Assembly: GCF_025398175.1 (NCBI RefSeq) | Contig: NZ_CP099734.1 | Location: 3,100,001-3,164,000 of the forward strand | Origin: Photobacterium sp. TY1-4 | Lineage (GTDB): Bacteria; Pseudomonadota; Gammaproteobacteria; Enterobacterales; Vibrionaceae | Direction: 5' to 3' | DNA length: 64,000 nt | Shown here: positions 7,912 through 17,106 of the stretch, one piece after another | How the letters are laid out: every line of letters starts with the position of its first letter | Position numbering within the stretch: the first letter of the stretch is position 1 | Program-made: the position numbers and the translations under genes | The notes under the pieces: model-generated | Database searches by the model: none | Told to the model about the DNA's origin: nothing | The model's input: only the letters and a program-made list of their open reading frames with translations

Positions 7912-8916
7912 ATGGCTTTTAATCTTCGCAACCGTAACTTCCTGAAACTACTCGACTTCACACCACGCGAAATTCAACATCTGCTCGAGCTGTCGGCCGA
8001 GCTGAAAAAAGCCAAGTACAACGGGTATGAGCAGCCACGCCTGACCGGCAAGAACATTGCGCTGATCTTTGAAAAAACCTCCACCCGTACCCGCTGCGCA
8101 TTTGAAGTTGCCGCCTTCGACCAGGGTGCCCAGGTTTCTTACCTTGGCCCATCCGGTTCACAAATCGGCCACAAAGAATCGATGAAAGACACCGCCCGCG
8201 TCTTGGGCCGCATGTATGACGGCATCGAATACCGCGGCTTTGGCCAGGCCATCGTCGAAGAGCTGGGCCAGTATGCCGGCGTGCCGGTATGGAACGGCCT
8301 GACGGACGAATTCCACCCGACCCAGATTCTGGCCGATTTCCTGACCATGCAAGAGCACGGCCGCGGCAAGCAACTGCACGAAATCACCTTCGCCTACCTG
8401 GGCGATGCCCGTAACAACATGGGGAACTCCCTGATGGTCGGCGCCGCGAAAATGGGGATGGATATCCGTCTGGTGGCTCCGAAAGCCTTCTGGCCGGAAG
8501 ACGCTCTGGTCGCGCAGTGCCGCGAGATTGCCGCGCAGACCGGCGCCAAAATCACCCTGACTGAAGATGTGCAGGAAGGCGTGCAAGGCTGTGACTTCCT
8601 CTACACCGACGTCTGGGTCTCCATGGGTGAATCCAAAGAAGCCTGGGAGGAGCGGGTGAAACTGATGACGCCGTATCAGGTGAATATGGATGTCATCAAA
8701 GCCACCGGCAACCCGCATGTGAAATTCATGCACTGCCTGCCGGCGTTCCACAACGACGAAACCACCGTCGGGAAGGAAATTGCAGAGAAGTACGGTATGG
8801 CCGGCCTGGAGGTCACCGAAGAGGTGTTTGAGTCTGAGCATTCCATCGTCTTCGATGAGGCCGAAAACCGCATGCACACCATCAAAGCAGTCATGGTGGC
8901 AACCCTAGGCAACTAA
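7912..8916 (+). CDS. argF: Ornithine carbamoyltransferase
   Basis: 334 residues. Interconverts ornithine plus carbamoyl phosphate and citrulline plus phosphate. Carbamoyl-phosphate loop STRTRC (about residues 56-61), FHPTQ, and the ornithine-site HCLPAFHN are present. Position after arcA-arcC suggests a catabolic (arcB) role; position directly before pyrLBI matches E. coli argI, so it may be biosynthetic or serve both. RBS AGAGGAA lies six bases before the ATG. A strong terminator at 8934-8971 ends the unit. Confidence 0.95.
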   Translation: MAFNLRNRNFLKLLDFTPREIQHLLELSAELKKAKYNGYEQPRLTGKNIALIFEKTSTRTRCAFEVAAFDQGAQVSYLGPSGSQIGHKESMKDTARVLGRMYDGIEYRGFGQAIVEELGQYAGVPVWNGLTDEFHPTQILADFLTMQEHGRGKQLHEITFAYLGDARNNMGNSLMVGAAKMGMDIRLVAPKAFWPEDALVAQCREIAAQTGAKITLTEDVQEGVQGCDFLYTDVWVSMGESKEAWEERVKLMTPYQVNMDVIKATGNPHVKFMHCLPAFHNDETTVGKEIAEKYGMAGLEVTEEVFESEHSIVFDEAENRMHTIKAVMVATLGN

Positions 8917-8933
8917 GCGCCCCGCCACCGTCC

Positions 8934-8971
8934 ATGCACCCGCCGTCCCCCGATCCGGCGGGTGCATTTTT
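8934..8971 (+). terminator. Rho-independent terminator after argF
   Basis: Perfect 12-bp stem ATGCACCCGCCG (8934-8945) / CGGCGGGTGCAT (8956-8967), then TTTTT. Confidence 0.9.
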
Positions 8972-9100
8972 CTTCACGCCCCCAAAGAACAAAACCACGT
9001 TAAACCACTGAATATCAAGCCGTTGTTGCCATTTGTTATGCGCTTTTCTCTCTTGCCCAAATGCATAAATTTCCGCCCGGTGAATAGTTTTGGCAAACGC

Positions 9101-9128
9101 TTGCGCTCACAAAAAATGGGCGTATAAT
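9101..9128 (+). promoter_or_regulatory. pyrLBI promoter
   Basis: TTGCGC (9101-9106), 16-bp spacer, perfect TATAAT (9123-9128). It lies 32 bp before the pyrL start codon, so transcription would begin near 9135. Confidence 0.75.
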
Positions 9129-9159
9129 CCTCCGCAATTTGTCAAAAGGGCACGGAAAA

Positions 9160-9258
9160 ATGAACCACGTTTCGCAGTACAACCTGACGCGAATCCGCCG
9201 AATCTCGGCGCTGGTCCCGTTTTTCTGTTTTTACCATTTTGAAAAAAGAGCCTCCTGA
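9160..9258 (+). CDS. pyrL: pyrBI operon leader peptide (PyrL)
   Basis: 32 codons starting MNHVSQYNLT. Late codons are T-rich (VPFFCFYHF) and the stop lies inside the attenuator stem. As in the known E. coli pyrBI mechanism, RNA polymerase slows in the T-rich region at low UTP, the ribosome catches up and prevents terminator folding. The sequence differs from the E. coli peptide, but the layout (promoter, leader ORF, U-rich tract, attenuator, pyrB) is the same. Confidence 0.82.
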   Translation: MNHVSQYNLTRIRRISALVPFFCFYHFEKRAS

Positions 9259-9277
9259 TTTTAGGGGGCTTTTTTTT
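9249..9277 (+). terminator. pyrBI attenuator
   Basis: AGCCTCCT (9249-9256) pairs with AGGGGGCT (9263-9270; one T:G pair), loop GATTTT, then seven T. It overlaps the last codons of pyrL and lies 60 bp before pyrB. Confidence 0.88.
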
Positions 9278-9337
9278 GTCTGCAGCCAGCATCAGTGCAG
9301 AATCGTGTTCAGTAATTAATCATAGGGAATAGCAGCC

Positions 9338-10267
9338 ATGGCGAATACGTTGTTTCAAAAACACATCATCTCCATTCCGGAACTCAGCCGAAGTGAACTT
9401 GAACTTATTGTGGAAACCGCAGGGCAACTGAAAGCAACGCCAAATCCAGAGCTGCTGAAAAACAAAGTCGTCGCCAGCTGCTTTTTCGAGCCGTCGACCC
9501 GCACCCGCCTGTCTTTCGAAACGGCCATCCAGCGCCTCGGCGGCTCCGTGATCGGCTTTGATAACGGCGGCAACACCTCGCTGGCGAAAAAGGGCGAAAC
9601 CCTGGCCGACTCGGTTCAGGTCATCTCCTCCTACGTTGACGCCTTTGTCATGCGCCACCCGCAGGAAGGGGCCGCCCGCCTGGCATCCGAGTTTTCCAAC
9701 GGCGTACCGGTGATTAACGGCGGTGACGGCGCCAACCAGCACCCGACCCAAACCCTGCTGGACCTGTTCAGCATCTACGAAACTCAGGGCCGTCTGGATA
9801 ACCTCAACGTTGCCTTTGTCGGCGACCTCAAGTACGGCCGCACGGTCCACTCCCTGACCCAGGCACTGTCGAAGTTCAACAACATCAACTTCTTCTTCAT
9901 CGCCCCGGAAGTACTGGCAATGCCGGACTACATCTGCGAAGAGCTGGACGAAGCCGGGATCAGCTACAGCCTGCACAGCAGCATGGAAGAAGTGATCCCG
10001 CAGCTCGATGTGCTGTACATGACCCGGGTCCAGAAAGAGCGGTTTGACGAGTCTGAATACGCCCACATGAAAGCGGCCTATATCCTGACCGCCGACATGC
10101 TTCAGGAAGCCCGCGACAACCTGAAAGTGCTGCACCCGCTGCCACGGGTCGATGAAATCACCGTGGATGTCGACAAGACCCCGTATGCCTACTATTTCCA
10201 GCAAGCCGAAAACGGCGTGTATGCCCGCCAAGCCCTACTGGCCCTGGTACTGAACGAAGCCATTTAA
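9338..10267 (+). CDS. pyrB: Aspartate carbamoyltransferase catalytic subunit
   Basis: 309 residues, family length. Makes carbamoyl-aspartate from aspartate and carbamoyl phosphate, the committed step of pyrimidine synthesis. STRTRLSFE (about 53-61), HPTQTLLDL, and HPLPRVDEI are visible. RBS AGGGAA precedes the ATG by 8 bases. Controlled by the pyrL attenuator; pyrI follows after 16 bp. Confidence 0.98.
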   Translation: MANTLFQKHIISIPELSRSELELIVETAGQLKATPNPELLKNKVVASCFFEPSTRTRLSFETAIQRLGGSVIGFDNGGNTSLAKKGETLADSVQVISSYVDAFVMRHPQEGAARLASEFSNGVPVINGGDGANQHPTQTLLDLFSIYETQGRLDNLNVAFVGDLKYGRTVHSLTQALSKFNNINFFFIAPEVLAMPDYICEELDEAGISYSLHSSMEEVIPQLDVLYMTRVQKERFDESEYAHMKAAYILTADMLQEARDNLKVLHPLPRVDEITVDVDKTPYAYYFQQAENGVYARQALLALVLNEAI

Positions 10268-10283
10268 GCAGGAGATGAACATC

Positions 10284-10748
10284 ATGACCAAAGAAACCCA
10301 ACTGCAGGTTGAAGCGATCAAAAACGGTTCTGTGATCGACCATATTCCGGCCAACGTAGGCATCAAGGTGCTCAAGCTGTTCAAAATGGACAGCACCAAT
10401 CAACGCGTCACCGTCGGTCTGAACCTGCCGTCTTCTGCCCTCGGCGCCAAAGATCTGATCAAGATTGAAAACACCTTCCTCAGCGAAGAGCAGGCCAACC
10501 AGCTGGCGCTGTATGCGCCGAAGGCCACAGTGAACCAGATCGAAAACTACGAAGTGGTGAAAAAGCTGACCCTGGCACTGCCGGAGCAGATCCACGGCGT
10601 GTTTAAGTGCCCGAACACCAACTGCATCACCCACGGTGAGCCGGTCGACAGCAGCTTCACCGTGCGGACCAAGAAAGAAGATGTCCAGCTCAAGTGTAAA
10701 TACTGCGAAAAAGTCTTCTCCCGCGAGATCGTGACCGAGTGTAACTAA
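10284..10748 (+). CDS. pyrI: Aspartate carbamoyltransferase regulatory subunit
   Basis: 154 residues. Binds CTP/ATP and forms the allosteric holoenzyme with PyrB. N-terminal [20 protein letters not shown] and the zinc-binding cysteines CPNTNC and CKYC match the family. ATG 10284 is chosen over ATG 10275 because AGGAG at 10270-10274 fits only the former, and E. coli PyrI also begins MT...LQVEAI. Confidence 0.98.
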   Translation: MTKETQLQVEAIKNGSVIDHIPANVGIKVLKLFKMDSTNQRVTVGLNLPSSALGAKDLIKIENTFLSEEQANQLALYAPKATVNQIENYEVVKKLTLALPEQIHGVFKCPNTNCITHGEPVDSSFTVRTKKEDVQLKCKYCEKVFSREIVTECN

Positions 10749-10790
10749 CCGGCCCGATTGTCCCGGCAACCTTGTCAACAAGCTAAGAAA

Positions 10791-10817
10791 ACCGGCTCAC
10801 CTGTGAGTCGGTTTTTT
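10791..10817 (+). terminator. Terminator after pyrI
   Basis: ACCGGCTCAC (10791-10800) / GTGAGTCGGT (10803-10812), one G:T pair, followed by TTTTTT. Confidence 0.85.
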
Positions 10818-10952
10818 CATTCTCATTTCTAACGCGAAATCCCGCGGCCTCTCCCGCTACCTTTGTACCTGATAACTCCAAAATAAGCGGCGCGGATGCG
10901 CCTGTTCCCCCGGCCGGACACAACGGGCCCCTGAGATTCAGAGGAACACGGC

Positions 10953-12005
10953 ATGACGTTGTTGGTACACCTGAAGCGATTTCACCGCCCCTCACGCACC
11001 GGGCTGTGCCTGAGCGTCTGCATGCTGGCCAGCTGCGTCACGAGTAACGGGCCGGTCAGCCCGGCCAACCCCCACCAAGCCAACCAAATGGTTGTGGTCG
11101 GCATCCCGCTGCTGCTGGGCGGATTCGGCTCCGCGGTCCCCGTCAATGACCAGTACATGATCACCGCCAAGCATGTCGCCAGGCTGTCGTGGGATTTCGA
11201 GGTGATCCACCATCCCTTCTGTGATCTGTCACTGATCCGCCGCCGCGCCGATTTTATTCCGACCTGGGGACTGATCTACCCGGATCAACCCGTTTCGCAC
11301 CACGGCCATTCACTGCTCGGCAACACCATCAAGGGCAAGGGGAAATATCTTCAGGACGTGATTGATACCAACACCGACTGCCTGTATTCCCTCAGCGACG
11401 CCCCGGTCATGTCAGGCATGAGCGGCGGCCCGGTGTTCAACCAGTACGGGGATATCGTCGGGATCACCGTCGCGATCGTCAACAATCCCGAGGATCTGCG
11501 CAACCTGCGCCCCGCCCGGCGCTATAGTCAGTTTGTCCCGGCGACCCTGATCTTTGACTGGCTTGATGCGCTCGGTATCGCCACCACCGCTGCCACTTCG
11601 GAACTGGCGGCGATCCAGGTGTCTCCGTACGTGCGCCGGCTCAACCGACCGGGAGTGACCCCAACAGAGCTGGCCCAAACGAAGCAGCCCCAAACAGAAC
11701 AGAGCCGCATCGACGGCTTAACCCCCGCCGTATCCGACAGTGCTGCGGCACTACGCTCCCCGGCCCCGGTACACCACGAGCCGCTGGCAACCCCGCAAAC
11801 CGGCAGCCGGATCCCGGTCGCCCCGGCCTATCTGCCCCCGGGCCAGCACAGCGTACCGGCCAGCAATGCCGAAGCCCTGTCCGGACTCCGGCCGCAACCC
11901 GAGGACGACACCCAGCTGGCTGCCAAGCCTTCGGGGACACCAGCTTCGCCGCCGTTCAAGCGTCGGTATTTATTCGGCGGTTCGGAATATAATGCCGATC
12001 AGTAA
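10953..12005 (+). CDS. Trypsin-like serine protease lipoprotein
   Basis: 350 residues. N-terminal signal with lipobox LASC (Cys28) predicts a lipid-anchored envelope protein. A trypsin-type fold is suggested by TAKHVA (His74), CDLSLI (Asp91) and GMSGGPVF (Ser157). The His-Asp spacing (17 residues) is short for classical trypsins. Residues about 215-340 are rich in Pro, Ala, Thr and Gln, a low-complexity tail. It sits between pyrI and the argR-like gene, interrupting the usual pyrI-ridA adjacency. Substrate unknown. Confidence 0.72.
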   Translation: MTLLVHLKRFHRPSRTGLCLSVCMLASCVTSNGPVSPANPHQANQMVVVGIPLLLGGFGSAVPVNDQYMITAKHVARLSWDFEVIHHPFCDLSLIRRRADFIPTWGLIYPDQPVSHHGHSLLGNTIKGKGKYLQDVIDTNTDCLYSLSDAPVMSGMSGGPVFNQYGDIVGITVAIVNNPEDLRNLRPARRYSQFVPATLIFDWLDALGIATTAATSELAAIQVSPYVRRLNRPGVTPTELAQTKQPQTEQSRIDGLTPAVSDSAAALRSPAPVHHEPLATPQTGSRIPVAPAYLPPGQHSVPASNAEALSGLRPQPEDDTQLAAKPSGTPASPPFKRRYLFGGSEYNADQ

Positions 12006-12032
12006 TGCTCATTACGGAATATTATTTTGGTG

Positions 12033-12056
12033 ACAGGGGTCAAGAAACCCTGTTTT
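12033..12056 (+). terminator. Probable terminator after the protease gene
   Basis: ACAGGG (12033-12038) / CCCTGT (12048-12053), 9-nt loop, TTTT. Short stem, so moderate support. Confidence 0.45.
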
Positions 12057-12147
12057 CATTATTGATATGATGCTTATGCAAAGTCATGCAACCTGAACAT
12101 ACCTGAGACGATCCCTGTTCCTGAAATGAATGAGAGAGGAGTTGCCC

Positions 12148-12642
12148 GTGATTGGAGCCCATTCGCACGGCGCGATGAATGCATTTCCCCCCGATGAAAA
12201 TATCGCTGCGGCCTGTAAGCGCCTGCTTCAGCAACAAAGCTTTACCACCCAGGATGACATCCGCCAGCGGCTGATCGACCTGGGCTATGACGATGTCAGC
12301 CAGTCGACGGTTTCACGGCTACTCTCGCGCCTGGGCGTCGCCAAAATCCCGAACGCCTACGGCAAGAAGGTCTACTGCCTGACGGTCGAAAGCGAACCGG
12401 TCCAGGTCGGCTCTTCCATCGCCTCGCAAATCGAATTCATTACCCACAACCAGCTGGTGGTAGTGGTCAAAACCCATCCCGGCAGTGCCCAGCTCGTGGC
12501 CCGGCTCATCGATATCCAGCCCCATGCTGAAATTCTCGGCACGGTCGGCGGCAACGATACCGTGATGGTTGCGCCGAAAGACATCACCCGGATCGAGCAA
12601 TGTGAGCAAGTGGTCAAGGCCCGGCTGGGTATCCCAAACTAG
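12148..12642 (+). CDS. ArgR-family arginine repressor paralogue
   Basis: 164 residues from GTG 12148, which has AGGAG six bases upstream; an ATG at 12130 overlaps that site and ATG 12175 has none. N-terminal winged helix with SQSTVSRLLSRLG, C-terminal hexamerisation and arginine-binding domain with HPGSAQLVARLID and GTVGGNDT. E. coli ArgR has GDDT at the last site, whose first Asp contacts arginine; here it is Asn. The canonical argR normally sits beside mdh, so this is probably a second paralogue dedicated to the nearby arc/argF genes (inference). Confidence 0.85.
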   Translation: MIGAHSHGAMNAFPPDENIAAACKRLLQQQSFTTQDDIRQRLIDLGYDDVSQSTVSRLLSRLGVAKIPNAYGKKVYCLTVESEPVQVGSSIASQIEFITHNQLVVVVKTHPGSAQLVARLIDIQPHAEILGTVGGNDTVMVAPKDITRIEQCEQVVKARLGIPN

Positions 12643-12751
12643 CATAAAAAATCCTGCGGCGGTCACAGGAAAATACTTTGACCTCAACCGGTTTGAGCTG
12701 CACACTAAAGCCCTCTCAAATTCGTTGTAACTGACTGAGTAAGGACAACCA

Positions 12752-13138
12752 ATGACTCAAGTACTACACACCGATCAGGCACCGGCAGCGATCGGCCCTT
12801 ACGTTCAGGGCGTTGATCTGGGCAATATGATCCTGACTTCCGGCCAGATCCCGGTCAACCCGGCCACCGGCGAAGTTGCCGAGGATATCGCCGAGCAAGC
12901 GCGTCAGTCTCTGGAAAACGTGAAGGCCGTGGTTGAATCATCGGGCCTGAAAGTAGCCGACATCGTGAAGATGACGGTCTTTGTCAAAGATCTGAACGAC
13001 TTCGGTATCGTAAACGAGGTGTACGGAAACTTCTTTGACGAGCACAACGCGCCGTATCCGGCCCGCTCTTGTGTGGAAGTCGCACGTCTGCCGAAAGACG
13101 TCAAAATTGAAATCGAAGCGATTGCGGTCCGTAAATAA
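12752..13138 (+). CDS. ridA: 2-iminobutanoate/2-iminopropanoate deaminase RidA
   Basis: 128 residues. Hydrolyses reactive enamine/imine intermediates from PLP enzymes such as threonine dehydratase. The family signature ARSCVEVARLPKDVKIEIEA is at the C-terminus, with the active-site Arg in PARSCV, and AIGPYVQ near the start. RBS AAGGA precedes the ATG. In E. coli ridA directly follows pyrI; here two genes intervene. Confidence 0.97.
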   Translation: MTQVLHTDQAPAAIGPYVQGVDLGNMILTSGQIPVNPATGEVAEDIAEQARQSLENVKAVVESSGLKVADIVKMTVFVKDLNDFGIVNEVYGNFFDEHNAPYPARSCVEVARLPKDVKIEIEAIAVRK

Positions 13139-13176
13139 GCGATCGCCCGGTTGTGAATAACGCGGTAAAACGTGAT

Positions 13177-13208
13177 AAAAAAAGCTGTCTTCGGACAGCT
13201 TTTTTTTT
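13177..13208. terminator. Bidirectional terminator between ridA and idi
   Basis: A-run, AAGCTGTC-TTCG-GACAGCTT with a UUCG tetraloop, then nine T. Serves convergent ridA and idi. Confidence 0.93.
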
Positions 13209-13227
13209 GGTTCATTTCGACGGACGG

Positions 13228-13755
13228 TCAGTGTGCCTGCACATAGGCCAGTACCTGCGGGAACCAGGCCGTGAACTGCTCCGGCGTCTCTGCCACCGCC
13301 TGCACCAGTTCTTGTTCCGGCCACCAGCGATGCGCCATCACCTCATCCGGGTTCGGGACCACTGCCAGCGAAGAAACACACGCCACCAGCACATGGTCCA
13401 GCTCATGCTCAATCAGCTGGTTGTCCAACTCGGCACGGTAGACAAAACGGGCGATGTCTTCCAGCTGCGCCACTGTGGTGATCCCCATCTCTTCCGACAA
13501 GCGGCGGATCCCGGCCTGAGCCAGGGTTTCTTCCCGGCGCGGGTGGGAACAACAGGTATTGGTCCACAGCCCCCCGCTGTGATATTTGCCCAGCGCGCGC
13601 TGCTGCATCAGATACGCCCGCCCTTGTGGCGTCTCACGATACAGCAACACCGAAAATGCCAGGTGCAACGCACCCTCCCGGTGAGCCTGCATTTTTTCCC
13701 GGGCTCCCAACACCCGCCCCTGCGGGTCGACTAATACTACCTGCTCTTGTGCCAT
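13228..13755 (-). CDS. idi: Isopentenyl-diphosphate delta-isomerase, type I
   Basis: 175 residues, Nudix-fold enzyme converting IPP to DMAPP for isoprenoid synthesis. Active-site Cys in TNTCCSHPR and the acidic metal/active-site motif EHELDHVL are visible, as is REETLAQAGIRRLSEEMG. Monocistronic between terminators. It marks the junction between the pyr/arg block and the plsC-parC block. Confidence 0.95.
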   Translation of the reverse strand: MAQEQVVLVDPQGRVLGAREKMQAHREGALHLAFSVLLYRETPQGRAYLMQQRALGKYHSGGLWTNTCCSHPRREETLAQAGIRRLSEEMGITTVAQLEDIARFVYRAELDNQLIEHELDHVLVACVSSLAVVPNPDEVMAHRWWPEQELVQAVAETPEQFTAWFPQVLAYVQAH

Positions 13756-13782
13756 ATTCTCTCTGGATCAATTCACAAACAA

Positions 13783-13808
13783 AAAGGACACGCCCCGCAT
13801 GTCCTTTT
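13783..13808. terminator. Hairpin with flanking A and T runs between plsC and idi
   Basis: AAAAGGACA ... TGTCCTTTT flanking an 8-nt core. It sits between the plsC stop and the idi start, on the minus strand after plsC, so it probably terminates plsC transcription. Confidence 0.7.
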
Positions 13809-13843
13809 GTGATTTTCGCTGTTGCCAATCATAAGCTTAGCGG

Positions 13844-14572
13844 TTACTTGTTGGCTGCACGCTGAACCGCTTCGGCATTGAGGGCTTCCAGCTTGGCGGC
13901 CATCATCTCATGGCAGGTATTCGACAGATGGCGGACGTCTTCTTTAGTGTAGCCTTGTGTGGAGACCGGCGGCATCACTTCCACAATCACCACCCCGTTA
14001 TCCCAGCGGTTCATCTTCACGTGCTCTGTCGAACTGCAGACAATCGGCACCACCGGCACACCGGCGCCAATCGCCGCGTGGAACGCCCCGGTTTTAAACG
14101 GCAGCAGACCACGGCCGCGCGAACGAGTCCCTTCCGGGAACATCCACACCGACACGTTGCGCTGTTTAATTTTCTCAACCACCTGACCGATGGTCCCGGC
14201 CGCTTTGCTGCGGTTGGCACGGTCAATCAGGATGTTACCGCTCAGCCAGTACAGCTGCCCAAACAGCGGCGTCCAGGCCAGGCTTTTCTTACCCACCGTC
14301 ACCGTACGCGGCATCACCGCACCGGAGACCGTGAACAAATCGAAATTGTTCTGATGGTTCGCCACATAGACGCTCGGCCCGACCTGATCGGCCCCGTCAG
14401 CGTAGCGGATTTCCAGCTTGATCCCAAACACCCGGGACATCTTGCTGAACAGACGACCGAAGGTGTGCACGTGCTTCGGGTTCCGTGGGCTGAGCAGGCA
14501 ATAGCCACAGCCAAAAACAAACATCACTACGGCAAACACAGCAACCGCAATCATTCGCAAGACAAAAATCAT
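13844..14572 (-). CDS. plsC: 1-acyl-sn-glycerol-3-phosphate acyltransferase
   Basis: 242 residues. Acylates lysophosphatidate to phosphatidate at the inner membrane. N-terminal membrane segment, then NHQNNFD (the HX4D catalytic motif), TVGKKSL, FPEGTRSRGRGLLPFKTGAF and VPIV. ATG 14572 is chosen because GAGGAGAG lies just upstream and E. coli PlsC begins at the same point; a longer frame to 14671 runs through the intergenic region. Adjacent to parC as in E. coli. Confidence 0.96.
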   Translation of the reverse strand: MIFVLRMIAVAVFAVVMFVFGCGYCLLSPRNPKHVHTFGRLFSKMSRVFGIKLEIRYADGADQVGPSVYVANHQNNFDLFTVSGAVMPRTVTVGKKSLAWTPLFGQLYWLSGNILIDRANRSKAAGTIGQVVEKIKQRNVSVWMFPEGTRSRGRGLLPFKTGAFHAAIGAGVPVVPIVCSSTEHVKMNRWDNGVVIVEVMPPVSTQGYTKEDVRHLSNTCHEMMAAKLEALNAEAVQRAANK

Positions 14573-14671
14573 GTAACTCTCCTCAGCGTACAAGCGTTCG
14601 CTAGTATACTCAGAGAGCAGGAAATTACACCTCTTTCGTGGATAATTTACGCGCGCTTGGCTTTCGGGCAC

Positions 14672-14696
14672 AAAAAAGCCCTCCGAAGAGGGCTTT
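14672..14696 (-). terminator. Terminator after parC
   Basis: Stem GCCCTC/GAGGGC (14678-14683 / 14688-14693) with a CGAA loop on the plus strand, giving a six-T run on the minus strand. Confidence 0.88.
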
Positions 14697-14717
14697 GCAC
14701 ATCATCGTGCTGCGGGT

Positions 14718-16982
14718 TTAGGCCTCGTCACTGCCGCCCGGCAGCTCGATTTCCATCCGGGTCACCCGCTGCAGACCGCGGGGCAGCATAGTTCCGCGAC
14801 GACCGCGCTCACCGCGGAAGTTGTCCAGATCGGACGCTTTCAGTCCCAGCTTGCGCTTACCGGCATACAGCGTAATGGTCGCATTGGCCGGCAACACCGC
14901 CAATTGCGACAAATACTCCTCACGGGCCTTGGAGCGGGCCGCCGGAATATTGATGATCTTATTGCCCTTGCCCTTACCGAGCTGCGGCAGCTCTTTGATC
15001 GGGAACAGCAGCATCCGGCCTTCATTGGTGATCGCCAGGATCTCATCCTGCTCGAGATCCCCAATCGGCTGCGGCGGCATCACCTCGGCACTTTCCGGCA
15101 CCGTCAGCAGGGCTTTCCCGCTCTTGTTCTTCGACACCATTTCAGCGGTCTTACAGATAAAGCCATAGCCGGCATCCGAGCCCATCAGCCATAGCTGGCT
15201 CTCTTCGGCCATCAGTACCTGACGCATGCTGGTGCCCGGCGACAGGTTAAGTCGGCCGGTGATCGGTTCGCCCTGGCTTCGGGCCGAAGGCAAAGTATGC
15301 GACTCCAGCGCGTAGCTGCGACCGTCGGTCGCCAGGAAAATCGCCGGTTGGTTGCTCTTGCCACGGGCATGGGCCTGGTAGCCGTCCCCGGACTTGTAGC
15401 TCAGCGTGGTCGGGTCCACATCATGCCCTTTGGCATGACGGATCCAGCCTTTTTCCGACAACACTACAGTGATCGGCTCACTCGGCACCAGATCACGCTC
15501 GGTCAGCGCCTTAGCTTCTTCCCGCTCGATCAGTGGTGAGCGGCGATCATCACCGTACTTCTCGGCATCCGCCAACAGCTCTTTTTTGAGCAGCGTATTG
15601 AGGCGACGCTCGGAGCCCAACAGTTTCTCCAGCTTGTCACGCTCTTGCGACAGCTCGTCCTGCTCGCCGCGGATCTTGATCTCTTCCAGCTTCGCCAACT
15701 GGCGCAGCTTGATTTCCAGGATCGCATCGGCCTGGATCTCCGTGAGGCCGAACCGGGCCATCAGCTCGGCCTTCGGGTCGTCCTCGGTCCGGATAATCTC
15801 AATCACCTCATCAATGTTGAGGTAAGCGGCCAGCAAACCTTCCAGGATATGCAGGCGGGCATTGACTTTATCCAGACGGTACTGCAAGCGGCGGCGCACT
15901 GTTTCACGACGGAAGATCAGCCACTCGCCGAGAATATCCATCAGCCCTTTCACCTGCGGACGGCCATCGAGCCCCAGCATATTCAGGTTCACCCGGTAGC
16001 TCTTTTCCAGATCGGTCGAGGCAAACAGGTGGTTCATCAGCTGCTCGCAATCGACGCGATTAGAGCGCGGGACGATCACGATCCGGGTCGGGTTCTCATG
16101 GTCCGACTCGTCGCGCAGATCTTCGACCATCGGCAGCTTCTTGGCTCGCATCTGGTTGGCGATCTGCTCCAGCAGCTTAGCGCCGGAGACCTGGTGCGGC
16201 AGGGCCGTCACCACGATGTCGCCGTTGTCCTTGTGCCAGACCGCGCGCATTTTGATACTGCCGCGGCCACTGCGATACACTTTTTTCAGCTCGCTTTTCG
16301 GGGTGATGATTTCCGCTTCAGTCGGGTAATCCGGGCCCTGAACGAAGCTCATCAGCTCATCCAGCTCCGCCTTGGGGTGGTCAATCAGATGCACCACCGC
16401 CTCGGTGACTTCACGGGCGTTGTGCGGCGGGATATCGGTCGCCATCCCCACGGCGATCCCGGTGACCCCGTTGAGCAGGATATGCGGCAGGCGGGCCGGC
16501 AGCATTTTCGGCTCTTTCATGGTGCCGTCAAAGTTCGGTACCCAGTCCGCGGTGCCCTGACCCAGCTCGCTCAGCAGCACTTCCGAGAAACGGGACAGGC
16601 GCGATTCGGTATAACGCATCGCCGCGAAAGACTTCGGGTCATCCGGCGCCCCCCAGTTGCCCTGGCCGTCCACCAGCGGGTAACGATAGGAAAATGGCTG
16701 CGCCATCAGCACCATGGCTTCGTAACAGGCAGAATCACCGTGCGGGTGATATTTACCGAGCACGTCACCGACGGTCCGGGCCGATTTCTTATACTTGGCC
16801 GTCGCCGACAGCCCCAGCTCGGACATCGCGTAGATGATCCGCCGCTGCACCGGCTTGAGGCCGTCACCGATAAACGGCAGGGCACGATCCATGATCACGT
16901 ACATGGAGTAATTGAGGTAGGCGTCTTCGGTGAACTTCCGCAGCGGAAGCTGTTCCACGCCATCCATTGAGACATCAGTCAT
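14718..16982 (-). CDS. parC: DNA topoisomerase IV subunit A
   Basis: 754 residues, normal length. Breaks and rejoins DNA for chromosome decatenation with ParE. Catalytic Tyr in [10 protein letters not shown]. The quinolone-resistance region reads [13 protein letters not shown], with Ser and Glu at the positions equivalent to E. coli Ser80 and Glu84, i.e. the susceptible-type residues. Downstream of parE by 124 bp on the same strand. Confidence 0.98.
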   Translation of the reverse strand: MTDVSMDGVEQLPLRKFTEDAYLNYSMYVIMDRALPFIGDGLKPVQRRIIYAMSELGLSATAKYKKSARTVGDVLGKYHPHGDSACYEAMVLMAQPFSYRYPLVDGQGNWGAPDDPKSFAAMRYTESRLSRFSEVLLSELGQGTADWVPNFDGTMKEPKMLPARLPHILLNGVTGIAVGMATDIPPHNAREVTEAVVHLIDHPKAELDELMSFVQGPDYPTEAEIITPKSELKKVYRSGRGSIKMRAVWHKDNGDIVVTALPHQVSGAKLLEQIANQMRAKKLPMVEDLRDESDHENPTRIVIVPRSNRVDCEQLMNHLFASTDLEKSYRVNLNMLGLDGRPQVKGLMDILGEWLIFRRETVRRRLQYRLDKVNARLHILEGLLAAYLNIDEVIEIIRTEDDPKAELMARFGLTEIQADAILEIKLRQLAKLEEIKIRGEQDELSQERDKLEKLLGSERRLNTLLKKELLADAEKYGDDRRSPLIEREEAKALTERDLVPSEPITVVLSEKGWIRHAKGHDVDPTTLSYKSGDGYQAHARGKSNQPAIFLATDGRSYALESHTLPSARSQGEPITGRLNLSPGTSMRQVLMAEESQLWLMGSDAGYGFICKTAEMVSKNKSGKALLTVPESAEVMPPQPIGDLEQDEILAITNEGRMLLFPIKELPQLGKGKGNKIINIPAARSKAREEYLSQLAVLPANATITLYAGKRKLGLKASDLDNFRGERGRRGTMLPRGLQRVTRMEIELPGGSDEA

Positions 16983-17106
16983 CGTGGGGTATTCCGTTCA
17001 ATCATTCTTGGTCGCCGCCGGTACCGGGTACCGACGGCGTATATCTTGGGTCTGCAGGCGCAATGGCAGCCGTTGCGGAATGGCCCCCGAAACCGGGGCC
17101 ATCCCC

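Noticed and set aside
15645..16970. 441-codon open frame on the plus strand opposite parC
   Set aside because: It is the antisense shadow of a fully conserved gene in GC-rich DNA; composition is that of reversed codons and no RBS or family match is seen.
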